Source of the DNA: Alphaproteobacteria bacterium
GTDB taxonomy: Bacteria; Pseudomonadota; Alphaproteobacteria; Rhodobacterales; Rhodobacteraceae
Assembly: GCA_030432315.1 (NCBI GenBank)
Contig: JAUIHM010000027.1
Span: forward strand, 1-35,417
Length of the DNA: 35,417 nucleotides
Reading direction: 5' to 3'
The translations under genes were made by a program, and so were the position numbers. Of the stretch, positions 24,696-32,650 are shown piece by piece. The notes under the pieces are model-generated. The model did not search any database, had not been told where the DNA came from, and was given only the letters and a program-made list of their open reading frames with translations. The first letter of the stretch is position 1. Every line of letters begins with the position of its first letter.

Positions 24696-26237
24696 TCAGA
24701 GACTTTCCAGAAATCGGATCAGGGCGTCACGGTCGGCTTTCGGCATCTCCACCACCGCATCGCGCGCCGCCTGCGCCTCTCCGCCGTGCCAGAGGATCGC
24801 CTCGGTCAGGTTGCGCGCCCGTCCGTCATGCAGGAACCTTGTGTGGCCGCTGACCTGTTCCGTCAAACCAATACCCCAAAGCGGCGCCGTGCGCCATTCT
24901 GTTCCACCGGCCAGACCCTCCGGCCGGTGATCTGCCAGACCCTCGCCCATGTCGTGCAGCAGCAGGTCGGTATAGGGCCAGATCAGCTGGAAACTCTGTT
25001 CCGGCTGATCCTCCAGCCGGTGGGTGACAAACGACGGCACATGACAGGCGGCGCAGCCGGTCTCGAAAAACACCTGCCTGCCGCGAAGCACGTCCGGCGC
25101 ATCGACGTCCCGCCGCGCCGGAACCCCCAGATTGCGGCTGTAGAACGTCACCAGATCAAGGCCCTCCGCGCCGATCTCATTCACCCGCTCATCGCCGTCG
25201 CCGTGTGGCGCGGCCCGGCACGCCGCCTCGGCTTCGGTACATTCGCCCCAGGGATCGGGAAACAGCGGCGAAGATATCCCGATGTCACCTGCGAAGGCCG
25301 CGGCCGACTGTTCGCGGATCGTCGGTGCGCCCGCCTTGAGCCCGAACCGGCCCAGCATCGGGATGCCGAACTCCACTGAGCGGACCACATTCGCACGGCC
25401 GGAAATTCCGTCGCCGTCCGCGTCCTTCGGATCGGCATGGGCGAGAATATCCGCCGCCGGAACCGCCTCCAGCAGTCCCAGCCCGATCATCTGCGGCGCC
25501 ACCCGCGGGCTCAGCATCGCCTGCGGATGCAGCGGCCCGTATCCCAGATCCGCCGCCGTGTAGCTGGGCACGCGCAGCGTCGCCACCTCACCGCCGGACA
25601 GCGGCACCTCCAGTTCTTCGTATTCGATCTGCAGCCGGTACTCCGCCGGCAGTCCGGCAACGGCAAAATCCTGCAGCTGGCTGCCGTAGGTCGGCTCGGG
25701 CACCGTGGCGAGGTAATCCTCGACATCCGTGAAAGCGTCATCCGGCGCTCCGGGGATCGACACCCGCAGGAACATCGACACCGCCGAATCCTCCGGCCCT
25801 TCCGGCGGATGGCCGCGGCCGTCCTTCAGATGACAGCGCTGGCAGGACCGCGCATTGTAGAGCGGCCCCAGACCGTCCGACGCCAGCGTGGACGACGGCG
25901 ACGACACCCAGAGCTTGCGGAACAGCGCATTGCCGACCTTGAAGTCCAACTCGCTCTCGAACGGCATGTTCGCCGAATGATCCGAAAACGCATCCGCATT
26001 GCTGCGCGGCCGCACCGTTGCCGCGCCCGCCGAGAGATGTTCGAATTTCGCCGGTTTCGAAAAATCCTTCGGCGGTGCCGTCACCGCCGCGATCCGCGCC
26101 GCTTCCGCCCCGGTCCTTGGAACGATGTTCAGATGCGGCTCATCGAGCGGTTCGGCCCGCGCCGCCGACAGGGCCACCCCGCAGGCCAACGCCAGAAGCA
26201 CTGCATGGAACGGCGATCCGGCGCGGAAAACTGGCAT
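24696..26237 (-). CDS. Di-heme cytochrome c-like oxidoreductase (DUF1111 family)
   Basis: The 513-residue secreted protein has an N-terminal signal (about 1-28, ending SAARA). Two heme c attachment sites are visible: CQRCH with Cys132, Cys135 and His136, and CAACH with Cys395, Cys398 and His399. Conserved blocks include DGLGPLYNARSC, DGDGISGRAN and LHDGRARNLTEAILWHGGEA, typical of the so-called thiol oxidoreductase family. In imelysin clusters it is thought to take part in redox steps of iron uptake; the exact reaction is unproven. It starts 112 bases after the first imelysin and is followed closely by the second. Confidence 0.92.
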   Translation of the reverse strand: MPVFRAGSPFHAVLLALACGVALSAARAEPLDEPHLNIVPRTGAEAARIAAVTAPPKDFSKPAKFEHLSAGAATVRPRSNADAFSDHSANMPFESELDFKVGNALFRKLWVSSPSSTLASDGLGPLYNARSCQRCHLKDGRGHPPEGPEDSAVSMFLRVSIPGAPDDAFTDVEDYLATVPEPTYGSQLQDFAVAGLPAEYRLQIEYEELEVPLSGGEVATLRVPSYTAADLGYGPLHPQAMLSPRVAPQMIGLGLLEAVPAADILAHADPKDADGDGISGRANVVRSVEFGIPMLGRFGLKAGAPTIREQSAAAFAGDIGISSPLFPDPWGECTEAEAACRAAPHGDGDERVNEIGAEGLDLVTFYSRNLGVPARRDVDAPDVLRGRQVFFETGCAACHVPSFVTHRLEDQPEQSFQLIWPYTDLLLHDMGEGLADHRPEGLAGGTEWRTAPLWGIGLTEQVSGHTRFLHDGRARNLTEAILWHGGEAQAARDAVVEMPKADRDALIRFLESL

Positions 26238-26290
26238 GGGTGTCCTGTATCAGCTTGTTCAGGCCCGCCGTGGCCGGACGGCACGCGGCG

Positions 26291-26310
26291 CGGGTCCGGT
26301 TTTGGACCCG
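26291..26310 (-). other. Stem-loop between imelysin and oxidoreductase genes
   Basis: CGGGTCC (26291-26297) and GGACCCG (26304-26310) form a 7-bp stem with loop GGTTTT. It is the only notable structure in the 112-base spacer at 26238-26349. It may adjust the relative expression of the two genes; no terminator-like U-run is present on the coding strand. Confidence 0.35.
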
Positions 26311-26349
26311 GGGTCGCGCCAGGGCAAGAGGCCCCGACGCAGAAGTGAA

Positions 26350-27612
26350 CTACTGGAACACCGCTTCCGGGTCGTCGAGACTGTCCGACCCCTCAAAGGC
26401 AATCCCGTCGAGCGAAAGCGCCGAAACCACCCGCTCGATCGACTTTGTCTGGTCGATCAGGCCGTTCACCCCGGCCATCACCAGCGCCTCGCCCTCGGCA
26501 TTGCCGCGCTCCAGCATCTGATCATAGCTGAAACCGGCTTCGGCGGCGATCTTGATCCGCGACAGCGCCGTCATCGTTGCCGCGAGCCTATCGCGCATTT
26601 CCGCGTCCAGCGCCGGATCGGTCGCGGCGACCAGGTCGGAAACGGACGGCCCGGATACCACGCGACCGTCAATCCCGACATATTCGCCCAGATAGACGTT
26701 CTGAATGCCCAGCCCGTCGTAGTAATGGCTGTTGTGGGTGTTGTCGGAGAAACAGTCGTGCTCCTCCTCCGGATCGTTCAGCATCAGTCCCAGACGCATC
26801 CGCTCTCCCGCCTGCTCGCCATAGGACAGCGACCCCATCCCGGTCAGAATGGCGCTCAGCCCCGCATCGGCGTTCTCCAGCACCGCCGCCCGCGCCGCGC
26901 CGCCTTCGGCCCACTGCGCCGCCATCCACCCGAGATCCGACACCAGCAGATCCGTTGCCGCCTGCAGATACGCCCCCCGCCGGTCACAGTTGCCGCCCGT
27001 GCAGGCACCGCCGGCGGCATAATCGGTCCACGGCCGCTGCCCCGCGCCATCGGCATGACCGTTCAGATCCTGACCCCAGAGCAGGAACTCGATCGCGTGA
27101 TAGCCGGTGGCGACATTCGATTCGACCCCGTCCGCCTCGTGCAGCGTCCCGCGCAGCAGCGCCGGCGTGATCTCCTTCGCATCGATCCTCTCGCCCGACA
27201 GCGAAAACTCCGGGTTCGCCACCACGTTCAGCACCGCGTATTCGTTCTCGTCCGTCGCCCCGCCATAGGACCCGTCCACATAGTCGATCAGCCCCTCGTC
27301 GAGTGGCCAGGCATTCACCTTGCCCTCCCAGTCGTCGACGATCGGATTGCCGAACCGGAACACCTCGGTCTGCTGGTACGGCCCGCGCGCCGCCAGCCAC
27401 GCCGCCCGCGCCGTCTGGAACGCCTCCGGCGACGGCGCGTCGATCAGCGCATCGACCGCCGCCTGCAGCCGCTCTGCCGTCGTCAGACTGTCGCCATAGG
27501 CCGCGGCGGCAATGTCGGCATAGGTGCGCAGCACCGCGTCCCGGTCCTGGGCAAGGGCAGGTGAGCCGATGCCGATGCAAAGAACGGCGGCCGCCGTCAG
27601 TGCAGGTTTCAT
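26350..27612 (-). CDS. Imelysin family protein (periplasmic iron-uptake type)
   Basis: The product has 420 residues with a signal peptide of about 21 (cleavage after PALA before QDRDA). The GxHxxE motif is intact at 170-175 (GYHAIE), followed by FLLWGQDLNG. Further imelysin blocks include QTEVFRFGNP, CFSDNTHNSHYYDG and GERMRLGLMLNDPEEEHDCFS. These match the larger imelysin type, in which the motif is thought to bind metal. It follows the cysteine-rich gene by 42 bases and leads the imelysin/oxidoreductase genes. It probably works with HemP-linked iron or heme acquisition. Confidence 0.92.
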   Translation of the reverse strand: MKPALTAAAVLCIGIGSPALAQDRDAVLRTYADIAAAAYGDSLTTAERLQAAVDALIDAPSPEAFQTARAAWLAARGPYQQTEVFRFGNPIVDDWEGKVNAWPLDEGLIDYVDGSYGGATDENEYAVLNVVANPEFSLSGERIDAKEITPALLRGTLHEADGVESNVATGYHAIEFLLWGQDLNGHADGAGQRPWTDYAAGGACTGGNCDRRGAYLQAATDLLVSDLGWMAAQWAEGGAARAAVLENADAGLSAILTGMGSLSYGEQAGERMRLGLMLNDPEEEHDCFSDNTHNSHYYDGLGIQNVYLGEYVGIDGRVVSGPSVSDLVAATDPALDAEMRDRLAATMTALSRIKIAAEAGFSYDQMLERGNAEGEALVMAGVNGLIDQTKSIERVVSALSLDGIAFEGSDSLDDPEAVFQ

Positions 27613-27654
27613 GTCATGTCCTCTCGTTGCAGGTTGGTTTGAAATCGTTCGGGA

Positions 27655-28104
27655 TCAGTTCAGCCGCCGCCGCCGCCGCAGACCCATGCGCCGCAGCGCC
27701 AGCCCGAGCCGTTCGGCCATCTCCACCGCCACACAGGCCATGTCCGCCCGCACGATCAGGGTTGCGATCAGCATCGCATCCTCGCGCGCCCCTTCGCCGG
27801 CTGCGGCGATGAAATTGGCAAAACAGGCCTCGTCGGTGCCCAGATGCCGGCAGGCCGGCTGATGACGCACCAGCGGCCGCCGGCCATGCAGCGCGCAGAG
27901 CCGGCAGATGCCCTCCAGACTGTCGAGGGCGCTGCGCCCCTCCGTAGGCCCAAGACAGCCGATGAAATCGTCCAGCACCTCGGCCTGCGGTCCCGGCCCG
28001 CTGCACCACAGACGCAGATACCGCACCGCGCCCGCCTCGACCTCACCGAGATCCGTCACGTATCCGATCGGGTTTCCCCCGCGTGAGGGAACAGAGAGGC
28101 TCAT
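27655..28104 (-). CDS. Uncharacterised cysteine-rich protein downstream of hemP
   Basis: The product has 149 residues with no recognised domain and no obvious signal peptide. Cysteines lie at 34, 50, 67, 70, 85, 94 and 124. GICRLCALHG (CxxC at 67-70 with His73) is followed by a His/Cys-rich segment (HQPACRHLGTDEAC). The C terminus is hydrophobic, then very basic (RRMGLRRRRRLN). The pattern would suit iron, heme or Fe-S binding, though this is only suggested. Its ATG overlaps the hemP stop (ATGA), so the two are tightly coupled, and the imelysin gene follows after 42 bases. The gene context points to iron uptake. Confidence 0.75.
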   Translation of the reverse strand: MSLSVPSRGGNPIGYVTDLGEVEAGAVRYLRLWCSGPGPQAEVLDDFIGCLGPTEGRSALDSLEGICRLCALHGRRPLVRHQPACRHLGTDEACFANFIAAAGEGAREDAMLIATLIVRADMACVAVEMAERLGLALRRMGLRRRRRLN

Positions 28105-28265
28105 TTGGTCAGGATCAGCTTTCCCGCCCGGGTGATCCGCAGCGTGTAAAGCTGGTCATGCAGCCTGATGATTGCCTGCCTGCCCCCCTCGGTCAGGGTA
28201 GGCGCGTCATGCACCGGCAGCGCGTTGGCAAAGGCCGCTCCGGATTCGTTTACCATTTCCACCAT
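28101..28265 (-). CDS. hemP: Hemin uptake protein HemP
   Basis: This small gene of 54 codons ends with the HemP signature: QAIIRLHDQLYTLRITRAGK followed directly by LILTK. HemP proteins are short cytoplasmic factors needed for expression of heme-uptake genes in several proteobacteria. ATG at 28265 has AGGAG at a good distance; the ATG at 28256 is a second choice. Its TGA overlaps the next ATG. It heads the operon of cysteine-rich protein, two imelysins, di-heme oxidoreductase and DUF1513. An iron-responsive control is expected, and a palindrome lies over the candidate promoter upstream. Confidence 0.88.
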   Translation of the reverse strand: MVEMVNESGAAFANALPVHDAPTLTEGGRQAIIRLHDQLYTLRITRAGKLILTK

Positions 28266-28476
28266 TCGGTCCGCTCCTGTTTCCCGGGCTCACGCCCGCT
28301 GGTGCCGTCCTGGCTCACATGCGGCCCGGCTTGTGTTCCGTCCGTCGCGCAGGCTGCGTGTCGGGACGGGTCCGGGCGATGGAAATGGCTTGGCGGCGGT
28401 TTCCGTTCAGTTCCCACCCGGCCGTCGCGGCTGCGATGACCGGGCATGGGTTTTAACTGAGCGAAACCGTCGGAAA

Positions 28477-28502
28477 TGTCAATCCGAGTTTTTTACTCGG
28501 AT
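28477..28502. promoter_or_regulatory. Candidate hemP promoter with overlapping 21-bp palindrome
   Basis: ATCCGAGT (28482-28489) and ACTCGGAT (28495-28502) are perfect inverted repeats with a T5 spacer on the plus strand. On the minus strand a -35 TTGACA follows at 28482-28477; I see only a weak -10. No U-run follows, so an operator overlapping the -35 is favoured over a terminator of the upstream lyase gene. The distance to the hemP start is about 210 bases, and I see no other gene in 28266-28536. Confidence 0.45.
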
Positions 28503-28536
28503 AAGGTCGCGGTTAATATTCCGCGCTGGCGCACCC

Positions 28537-29715
28537 TCAACGCTGTGGAAACGTGACCTCATCGACCGGTACTTCGGGCCGGGTGGGCAACCGCCAGACC
28601 GCCCGCCGTCCCGAAATATCGGAGGTGAAATAGACGAACCCGCCCTCCGCATCCATGATCGGATGCGGATGGCTGTCCTGGCTGTCCCAGGACGAATCCG
28701 ACCGGCCCAGCACCCGCCAGCGCACCGATCCCCGCGCCCAGTCGACATCGAGCAGCGAAATCCACGGCGACACCGGCGCGTCATCCCCCGATCTGGCCTG
28801 GTAACAGCCGTCCGTCACCAGCACGCTCTCATCCGGCCCGACGGTAAAATGTCCGTAGCGCGTCCAGCCTTCGGGCAGGCGAATCTCGACCGGCCGGTCG
28901 CTGTCGAGCGCAATCCGCCCCACATGGGCGCAGCCGTCCGCATAGACCCCGTGATAGATCACCGCCCGGCCGTCCCGCTCCCACATCTCATGGCAGGTCC
29001 AGTCCGCCCGGCTGCGCCCGCCGCCTTCGGTCCGCAGCCTCCGGTGCTCCCTGCCATCCCACAGCCAGATCCGCCGGATGCCGCAGTCCGACGGCCATTC
29101 GTGGTTGTAGAGGATCACTGCCGGATCGACCGGCGAAAACTGCACATGCGTCACCCAGGCCGACGGCACCGGCTCACAGGTCACCTCCGCGCCGGTGTCC
29201 GTGGAAAACACCCGCAGATACGACTTCAGCCCCAGCCGCTGCACCCGCGCGTCGATGCCGTGATGCCGCGCACCCCAGTCCGCATCCTCGGTGAAGGCCG
29301 CCGCATCGGTGGTCGGCACGCAGAGCAGCGCCCCGTCCGCCGAAACATGGGTAAATCCGGTCACCTGATCCTCCGGCAGATGCGCCAGAACCCGTTCCTG
29401 CCCGTCGAGGTCCACCGCCCGCACCTCGCGGCCCTGCAGGTAATAGAGCATCCCGCGCGCCGCATCGAAACTGACGCTGGCCTTGCCAAATCCGCGATAC
29501 GGCGTGCCGTCGAAATAGACATAGGACCGCAGAACACCCTCCCGGTTCCGGGTCAGCGCCCGCATCTCCCGGCTGTCGAGGTCGACCGCGTAGAGGTTCG
29601 GCTGTCCGTCCACGGTGCCGATGCCCACCAGATGCCGGCCATCCCCGGAAAGACTGGTGCTGGTAAAATACAGCAGCTGAAAATCGATCCCGTCGCCGCC
29701 CGCAATCCGTTCCAT
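28537..29715 (-). CDS. Oligogalacturonate lyase-like protein (PL22 beta-propeller)
   Basis: The product has 392 residues with no signal peptide, so it is cytoplasmic. Propeller repeats are seen (LYFTSTSLSGDGRHLVGI, FTHVSADGALLCVPT). The pattern Q-x-x-H-x-H at Gln346, His349 and His351 (SQDSHPHP), together with His289, matches the manganese site of PL22 enzymes as I recall it. His242 (TCHEMW) is in the position of the catalytic base, and YNHEWPSDCGIRRIWLWDG resembles the family block near the catalytic arginine. Such enzymes split unsaturated digalacturonate into keto-deoxyuronate, fitting the uronate genes elsewhere in the window. GGGGGCGGA precedes the ATG. It is alone, between the LysR gene and hemP. 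Confidence 0.8.
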   Translation of the reverse strand: MERIAGGDGIDFQLLYFTSTSLSGDGRHLVGIGTVDGQPNLYAVDLDSREMRALTRNREGVLRSYVYFDGTPYRGFGKASVSFDAARGMLYYLQGREVRAVDLDGQERVLAHLPEDQVTGFTHVSADGALLCVPTTDAAAFTEDADWGARHHGIDARVQRLGLKSYLRVFSTDTGAEVTCEPVPSAWVTHVQFSPVDPAVILYNHEWPSDCGIRRIWLWDGREHRRLRTEGGGRSRADWTCHEMWERDGRAVIYHGVYADGCAHVGRIALDSDRPVEIRLPEGWTRYGHFTVGPDESVLVTDGCYQARSGDDAPVSPWISLLDVDWARGSVRWRVLGRSDSSWDSQDSHPHPIMDAEGGFVYFTSDISGRRAVWRLPTRPEVPVDEVTFPQR

Positions 29716-29973
29716 TCCGCCCCCGTTTAGGTGTCTGTCGCCGTGTCCCGCCCGGATTCCTAGTCCTCACCCGCAGCCCTGTCCATTGGGCAGCGGCAGG
29801 GCGCAAACGTGACCCCGTGCAAAGCCGAATGTTCGCCATGCCGACAGAGCGGGCTTTCGCACCGCTCGCTCGAATGTCAGCATTGAAACGTCAGCTCAGC
29901 CTGAAACGGCGTCCCTGGACCTGGCACAGCAATGGGCCGGAACGCATGGCGATGAGAAATCGGCTTTTGTATC

Positions 29974-30897
29974 TCAATCCAACGCCTTCATGAGACTGAA
30001 AATCTCGCTCCGCATCCACGCCGCCAGGGGGGTGTTGTCTGACCGCCTGTGCCAGATACCCATGATCAGCGGCGGATCAATCTTCATCGGCGGTTCGAAA
30101 ACGCGCAGCCCGAACGTCCCGGCCACTTTCACCGCGAGTTGCGAGGGCACGAGCGCGATGAGGTCGCTTTCGCTCACCGCCCGGCAGACGCCGCTGAAGA
30201 CGGGCACGGTCATTGCAACCTGTCGGCTTTTTCCGACCCGTTCAAGGGCCGCATCGCCCATTGCTGCGAGGTTCCCTTCGGGCGAGAACAGCACGTGATG
30301 CAGCGCGCAGAAGGTGTCCATCGGGATCTGCATCCCGTCCTGCAGCCCCGTGATGCCTGGATTTCCCGCGCGCGCGATGACGTGGAACGGGGAAAGAAAC
30401 AGCGGCTCCCGGTTGACCCAGTCCGGCAGCACCATCTCCGGGATCAGCGCGATGTCCGCGTTAAGCCGCTCCAGGCTTGCCAAATAGTCATTGGGAACAA
30501 GATCTACGAGCTGCGCCCGGATGTGTGGCGCTGACTTCTGCAGGAGATCCGCCAGGGGCGGCATCAGGAGTTCGGCGAAGAAATCACTTGCTGCAATCCG
30601 GAATGTGCCCCTGGCGGTTTGCGGGTCAAAGAGAGCAGGTGGCGCGAGCAGAGCCTCCAGGTTTTCCAGTTCCTCTCTCAAGCCGGATTCTAGTCCCGCT
30701 GCGTAGTCGGTTGCGACCAGGCGGTTCCCTTGTCGGATGAACAGTTGATCGTCGAGTGAGTGCCGCAGACGGGAGAGCGCACCGGATACTGCTGGCTGCG
30801 ACATGGCCAGACGGTCAGCCGCCTTGACGGTTGATCCCTCGCGGAAGACGGCGTCCAAAACACGCAGAAGGTTCAGATCAAGCGTTGCGAAATTCAT
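29974..30897 (-). CDS. LysR-family transcriptional regulator
   Basis: The product has 307 residues. The winged helix (MNFATLDLNLLRVLDAVFRE, then GSTVKAADRLAMSQPAVSGALSRLRHSLDDQLFIR) is followed by a periplasmic-binding-protein-like co-inducer domain (ARGTFRIAASDFFAELLMPPL). The LysR family normally starts as at 30897 (MNFATLDLNLL); the frame is open about 48 codons upstream but that part is not conserved. The regulator is divergent from the cupin and GST-like genes and should activate them from the shared region with CTATCAG half-sites. The 258 bases downstream (29716-29973) hold no gene I can support. Confidence 0.92.
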   Translation of the reverse strand: MNFATLDLNLLRVLDAVFREGSTVKAADRLAMSQPAVSGALSRLRHSLDDQLFIRQGNRLVATDYAAGLESGLREELENLEALLAPPALFDPQTARGTFRIAASDFFAELLMPPLADLLQKSAPHIRAQLVDLVPNDYLASLERLNADIALIPEMVLPDWVNREPLFLSPFHVIARAGNPGITGLQDGMQIPMDTFCALHHVLFSPEGNLAAMGDAALERVGKSRQVAMTVPVFSGVCRAVSESDLIALVPSQLAVKVAGTFGLRVFEPPMKIDPPLIMGIWHRRSDNTPLAAWMRSEIFSLMKALD

Positions 30898-30909
30898 CTG
30901 GGCGATACC

Positions 30910-30939
30910 CACTATCAGATAGTGCGATTTGCCTGATAG
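30910..30939. promoter_or_regulatory. LysR-type binding region with CTATC half-sites
   Basis: CACTATC (30910-30916) and GATAGTG (30918-30924) form a perfect 15-bp palindrome. A further CTGATAG at 30933-30939 is the inverse of CTATCAG at 30912-30918. The site lies 13 bases upstream of the LysR start and about 70-100 bases upstream of the cupin start. This suits LysR autoregulation and activation. Confidence 0.55.
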
Positions 30940-31009
30940 GTTGGCCATCCCGTATGCTCCTGTCAACGAAAGCGCGTTCGTTTCAATCCACAGCCACGGG
31001 AGAGAAACT

Positions 31010-31453
31010 GTGAAAGACTTGGCCCAAATCGACGGAGCCATCGAATGGCTCGGTGTTCAATACAGGACGATCTTGACCTCTGAAAAGACAGGCGGATCAA
31101 TGTCCATCGTGGACAGCTGGTCCCCGGCAGGGAGCGGCCCACCGCGTCATGTGCATGAGAACGAAAACGAGACGTTCGTGATCCTGACCGGGACCTGCAG
31201 GTTCTGGCTTGACGGCAGTGAGTTCACGGCAGGCGCGGGCGAAAGCGTCTTCATTCCCCGAGGCAGGGAGCATGCGTTCAAGATCGCAGGTAATGAGCCG
31301 TGCCGCCACCTGGTGATCCTCTCGCCGGGCGGATTCGAGGGGTTCTTTGCGGATATGGCGGCTGGCCAATGCCGCATCCCGGAAGACATGCACACCATCG
31401 AAGACTCCGCCAGGCGGCACGGCATGGTCTTCACCGGCCCGCCTCTGGACTGA
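31010..31453 (+). CDS. Single-domain cupin protein
   Basis: The product has 147 residues. Cupin motif 1 is PPRHVHENENETFVILTG with metal ligands His47, His49 and Glu54. Motif 2 ends with FIPRGREHAFKI and His88. The fold binds a divalent metal and occurs in dioxygenases, isomerases and sensor proteins, so the reaction is unknown. GTG at 31010 has GGGAGAG upstream; an ATG at 30929 would add 27 residues but overlaps the LysR binding region. It is the first gene after the divergent LysR gene, with the GST-like gene 4 bases downstream. Confidence 0.85.
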   Translation: MKDLAQIDGAIEWLGVQYRTILTSEKTGGSMSIVDSWSPAGSGPPRHVHENENETFVILTGTCRFWLDGSEFTAGAGESVFIPRGREHAFKIAGNEPCRHLVILSPGGFEGFFADMAAGQCRIPEDMHTIEDSARRHGMVFTGPPLD

Positions 31454-31457
31454 CCGA

Positions 31458-32258
31458 ATGATGGCAAAACACTTCGTTTATCACATCCCCGTCTGCCCCT
31501 TTTCGCAGCGCCTGGAAATCCTGTTGGCCCTGCGGGGCCAGCAGGACGCGGTCGAGTTCAGGGTCGTCGACATCACCAAACCGCGCGACCCTCAACTGCT
31601 TGCCAAGACCCGCGGCTCGACCGCGCTGCCGGTTCTCGAAACCGGTGACGGAAGCATTTTGAAAGAGAGCCTTGTAATCCTGCGGTATCTTGACGAGATC
31701 CTGGATGGCCCCATGCTGCGCCGAAGCGATCCGGTCGAACACGCCATTGAATCGATGCTGATTGCGCGTGAGGGCCCCTTTACGATGGCAGGCTATCTCT
31801 TTGTCATGAACCAGGATCGCGCGCGTCGGAGTGAGCATCTGGACAGGTTGCTGGCGATCTACCGGGACATCAATGATTTCCTTGTCGACTGGAATGCGAG
31901 GGGCCCGTACCTGTTTGTGGATTTCGGTCTGGCGGAAGCCGTCTTTACACCAATGTTCAAACGGTTCTGGTTCCTTGATTACTACGAGGGGTTCAGGCTG
32001 CCCGCGGGCAGGGACTATGACCGCGTTCGTGCGTGGCGCCATGCGTGCATGGCCCATCCCAGCACGGGTCAGGTGACCGAAGAGGAGATCGTCAAGCTCT
32101 ACTACGACTATGCGCTTGGCACGGGAAATGGCGCCCTGCCCAAAGGACGTAGCGTCTCCAGCTTCGTTTTCGAGCCCAGCTGGCAATCAAGACCGATGCC
32201 CCCGAAAGACAAGTATGCAGGCAGTGCAACGGACAGGGAACTCGGCCTCGTAACCTGA
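31458..32258 (+). CDS. Glutathione S-transferase-like protein with catalytic cysteine
   Basis: The product has 266 residues. The N-terminal thioredoxin-like half has CPFS at 13-16, a catalytic-cysteine site as in omega or beta-etherase-type GSTs. STALPVLETGDGSILKESLVILRYL then holds the glutathione-binding cis-proline and Glu-Ser. A helical C-terminal half follows. It may act as a thiol transferase or reductive lyase; the substrate is unknown. It lies 4 bases after the cupin stop, so both are one transcript. The DNA of this module is visibly lower in GC than the flanks. Confidence 0.87.
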   Translation: MMAKHFVYHIPVCPFSQRLEILLALRGQQDAVEFRVVDITKPRDPQLLAKTRGSTALPVLETGDGSILKESLVILRYLDEILDGPMLRRSDPVEHAIESMLIAREGPFTMAGYLFVMNQDRARRSEHLDRLLAIYRDINDFLVDWNARGPYLFVDFGLAEAVFTPMFKRFWFLDYYEGFRLPAGRDYDRVRAWRHACMAHPSTGQVTEEEIVKLYYDYALGTGNGALPKGRSVSSFVFEPSWQSRPMPPKDKYAGSATDRELGLVT

Positions 32259-32650
32259 GACTTTGAAATCGGATGCCGGCAATATTCAAGCGTTCGTACC
32301 CTGACGCGCACTGGGGGTAAGGGGGCTCCAACCGGACTTCCGGACAAATCAACACCCACATCCGTCGCTTCCCTTGTGGCCCCTGCTGCATGCCCGTCCG
32401 AAATTAACCTTTTCGCCCGAACCCGAAAATGTCGGTATCAAAAGGGTATCGGTAGGGTATCGAAAGGGTATCGGATCGCCACCGGTTAACGAAGGCAGAT
32501 TGTCGACAAACTTCATTCCCCGCGCCCCAGGGTGGGGCACCCCGCGATCGGCGGAAATCCTCAAATCCCTGCGACGTGGCGGCCCGGATTTCGTAAAACG
32601 GTTGCAATCTCCCTGTACCCAACCCATTACGGCCCCGTTGACCAGCCAGG
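32259..32650. other. Intergenic region between the GST-like gene and speA
   Basis: I see no gene in these 392 bases. It holds four 11-bp direct repeats at 32434-32477 and a 10-bp palindrome TTGTCGACAA at 32500-32509. The speA promoter must lie here but no clear -35/-10 pair is visible. Confidence 0.6.
32434..32477. repeat. Four tandem 11-bp repeats starting GGTATC upstream of speA
   Basis: GGTATC occurs at 32434, 32445, 32456 and 32467, exactly 11 bases apart. The units are GGTATCAAAAG, GGTATCGGTAG, GGTATCGAAAG and GGTATCGGATC. The period is close to one DNA turn, so a protein could bind all copies on one face. It lies 174 bases upstream of speA and may be a regulatory array. Confidence 0.75.

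Noticed and set aside
23634-25379. A 581-codon open frame on the plus strand
   Set aside because: It is antisense to imelysin and di-heme oxidoreductase genes; it is Arg-rich with no motif.
29716-29973. A possible short gene or dispersed intergenic repeat between the LysR and lyase genes
   Set aside because: No frame with a ribosome site and plausible composition is seen. The phrase around 29820-29890 recalls intergenic repeats of Rhodobacterales, but I cannot confirm a second copy within this window.
32434-32477. The 11-bp repeats as plasmid or phage iterons or an attachment site
   Set aside because: There is no replication or integrase gene nearby, and the surrounding genes are ordinary chromosomal metabolism. 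A regulatory array is more likely.
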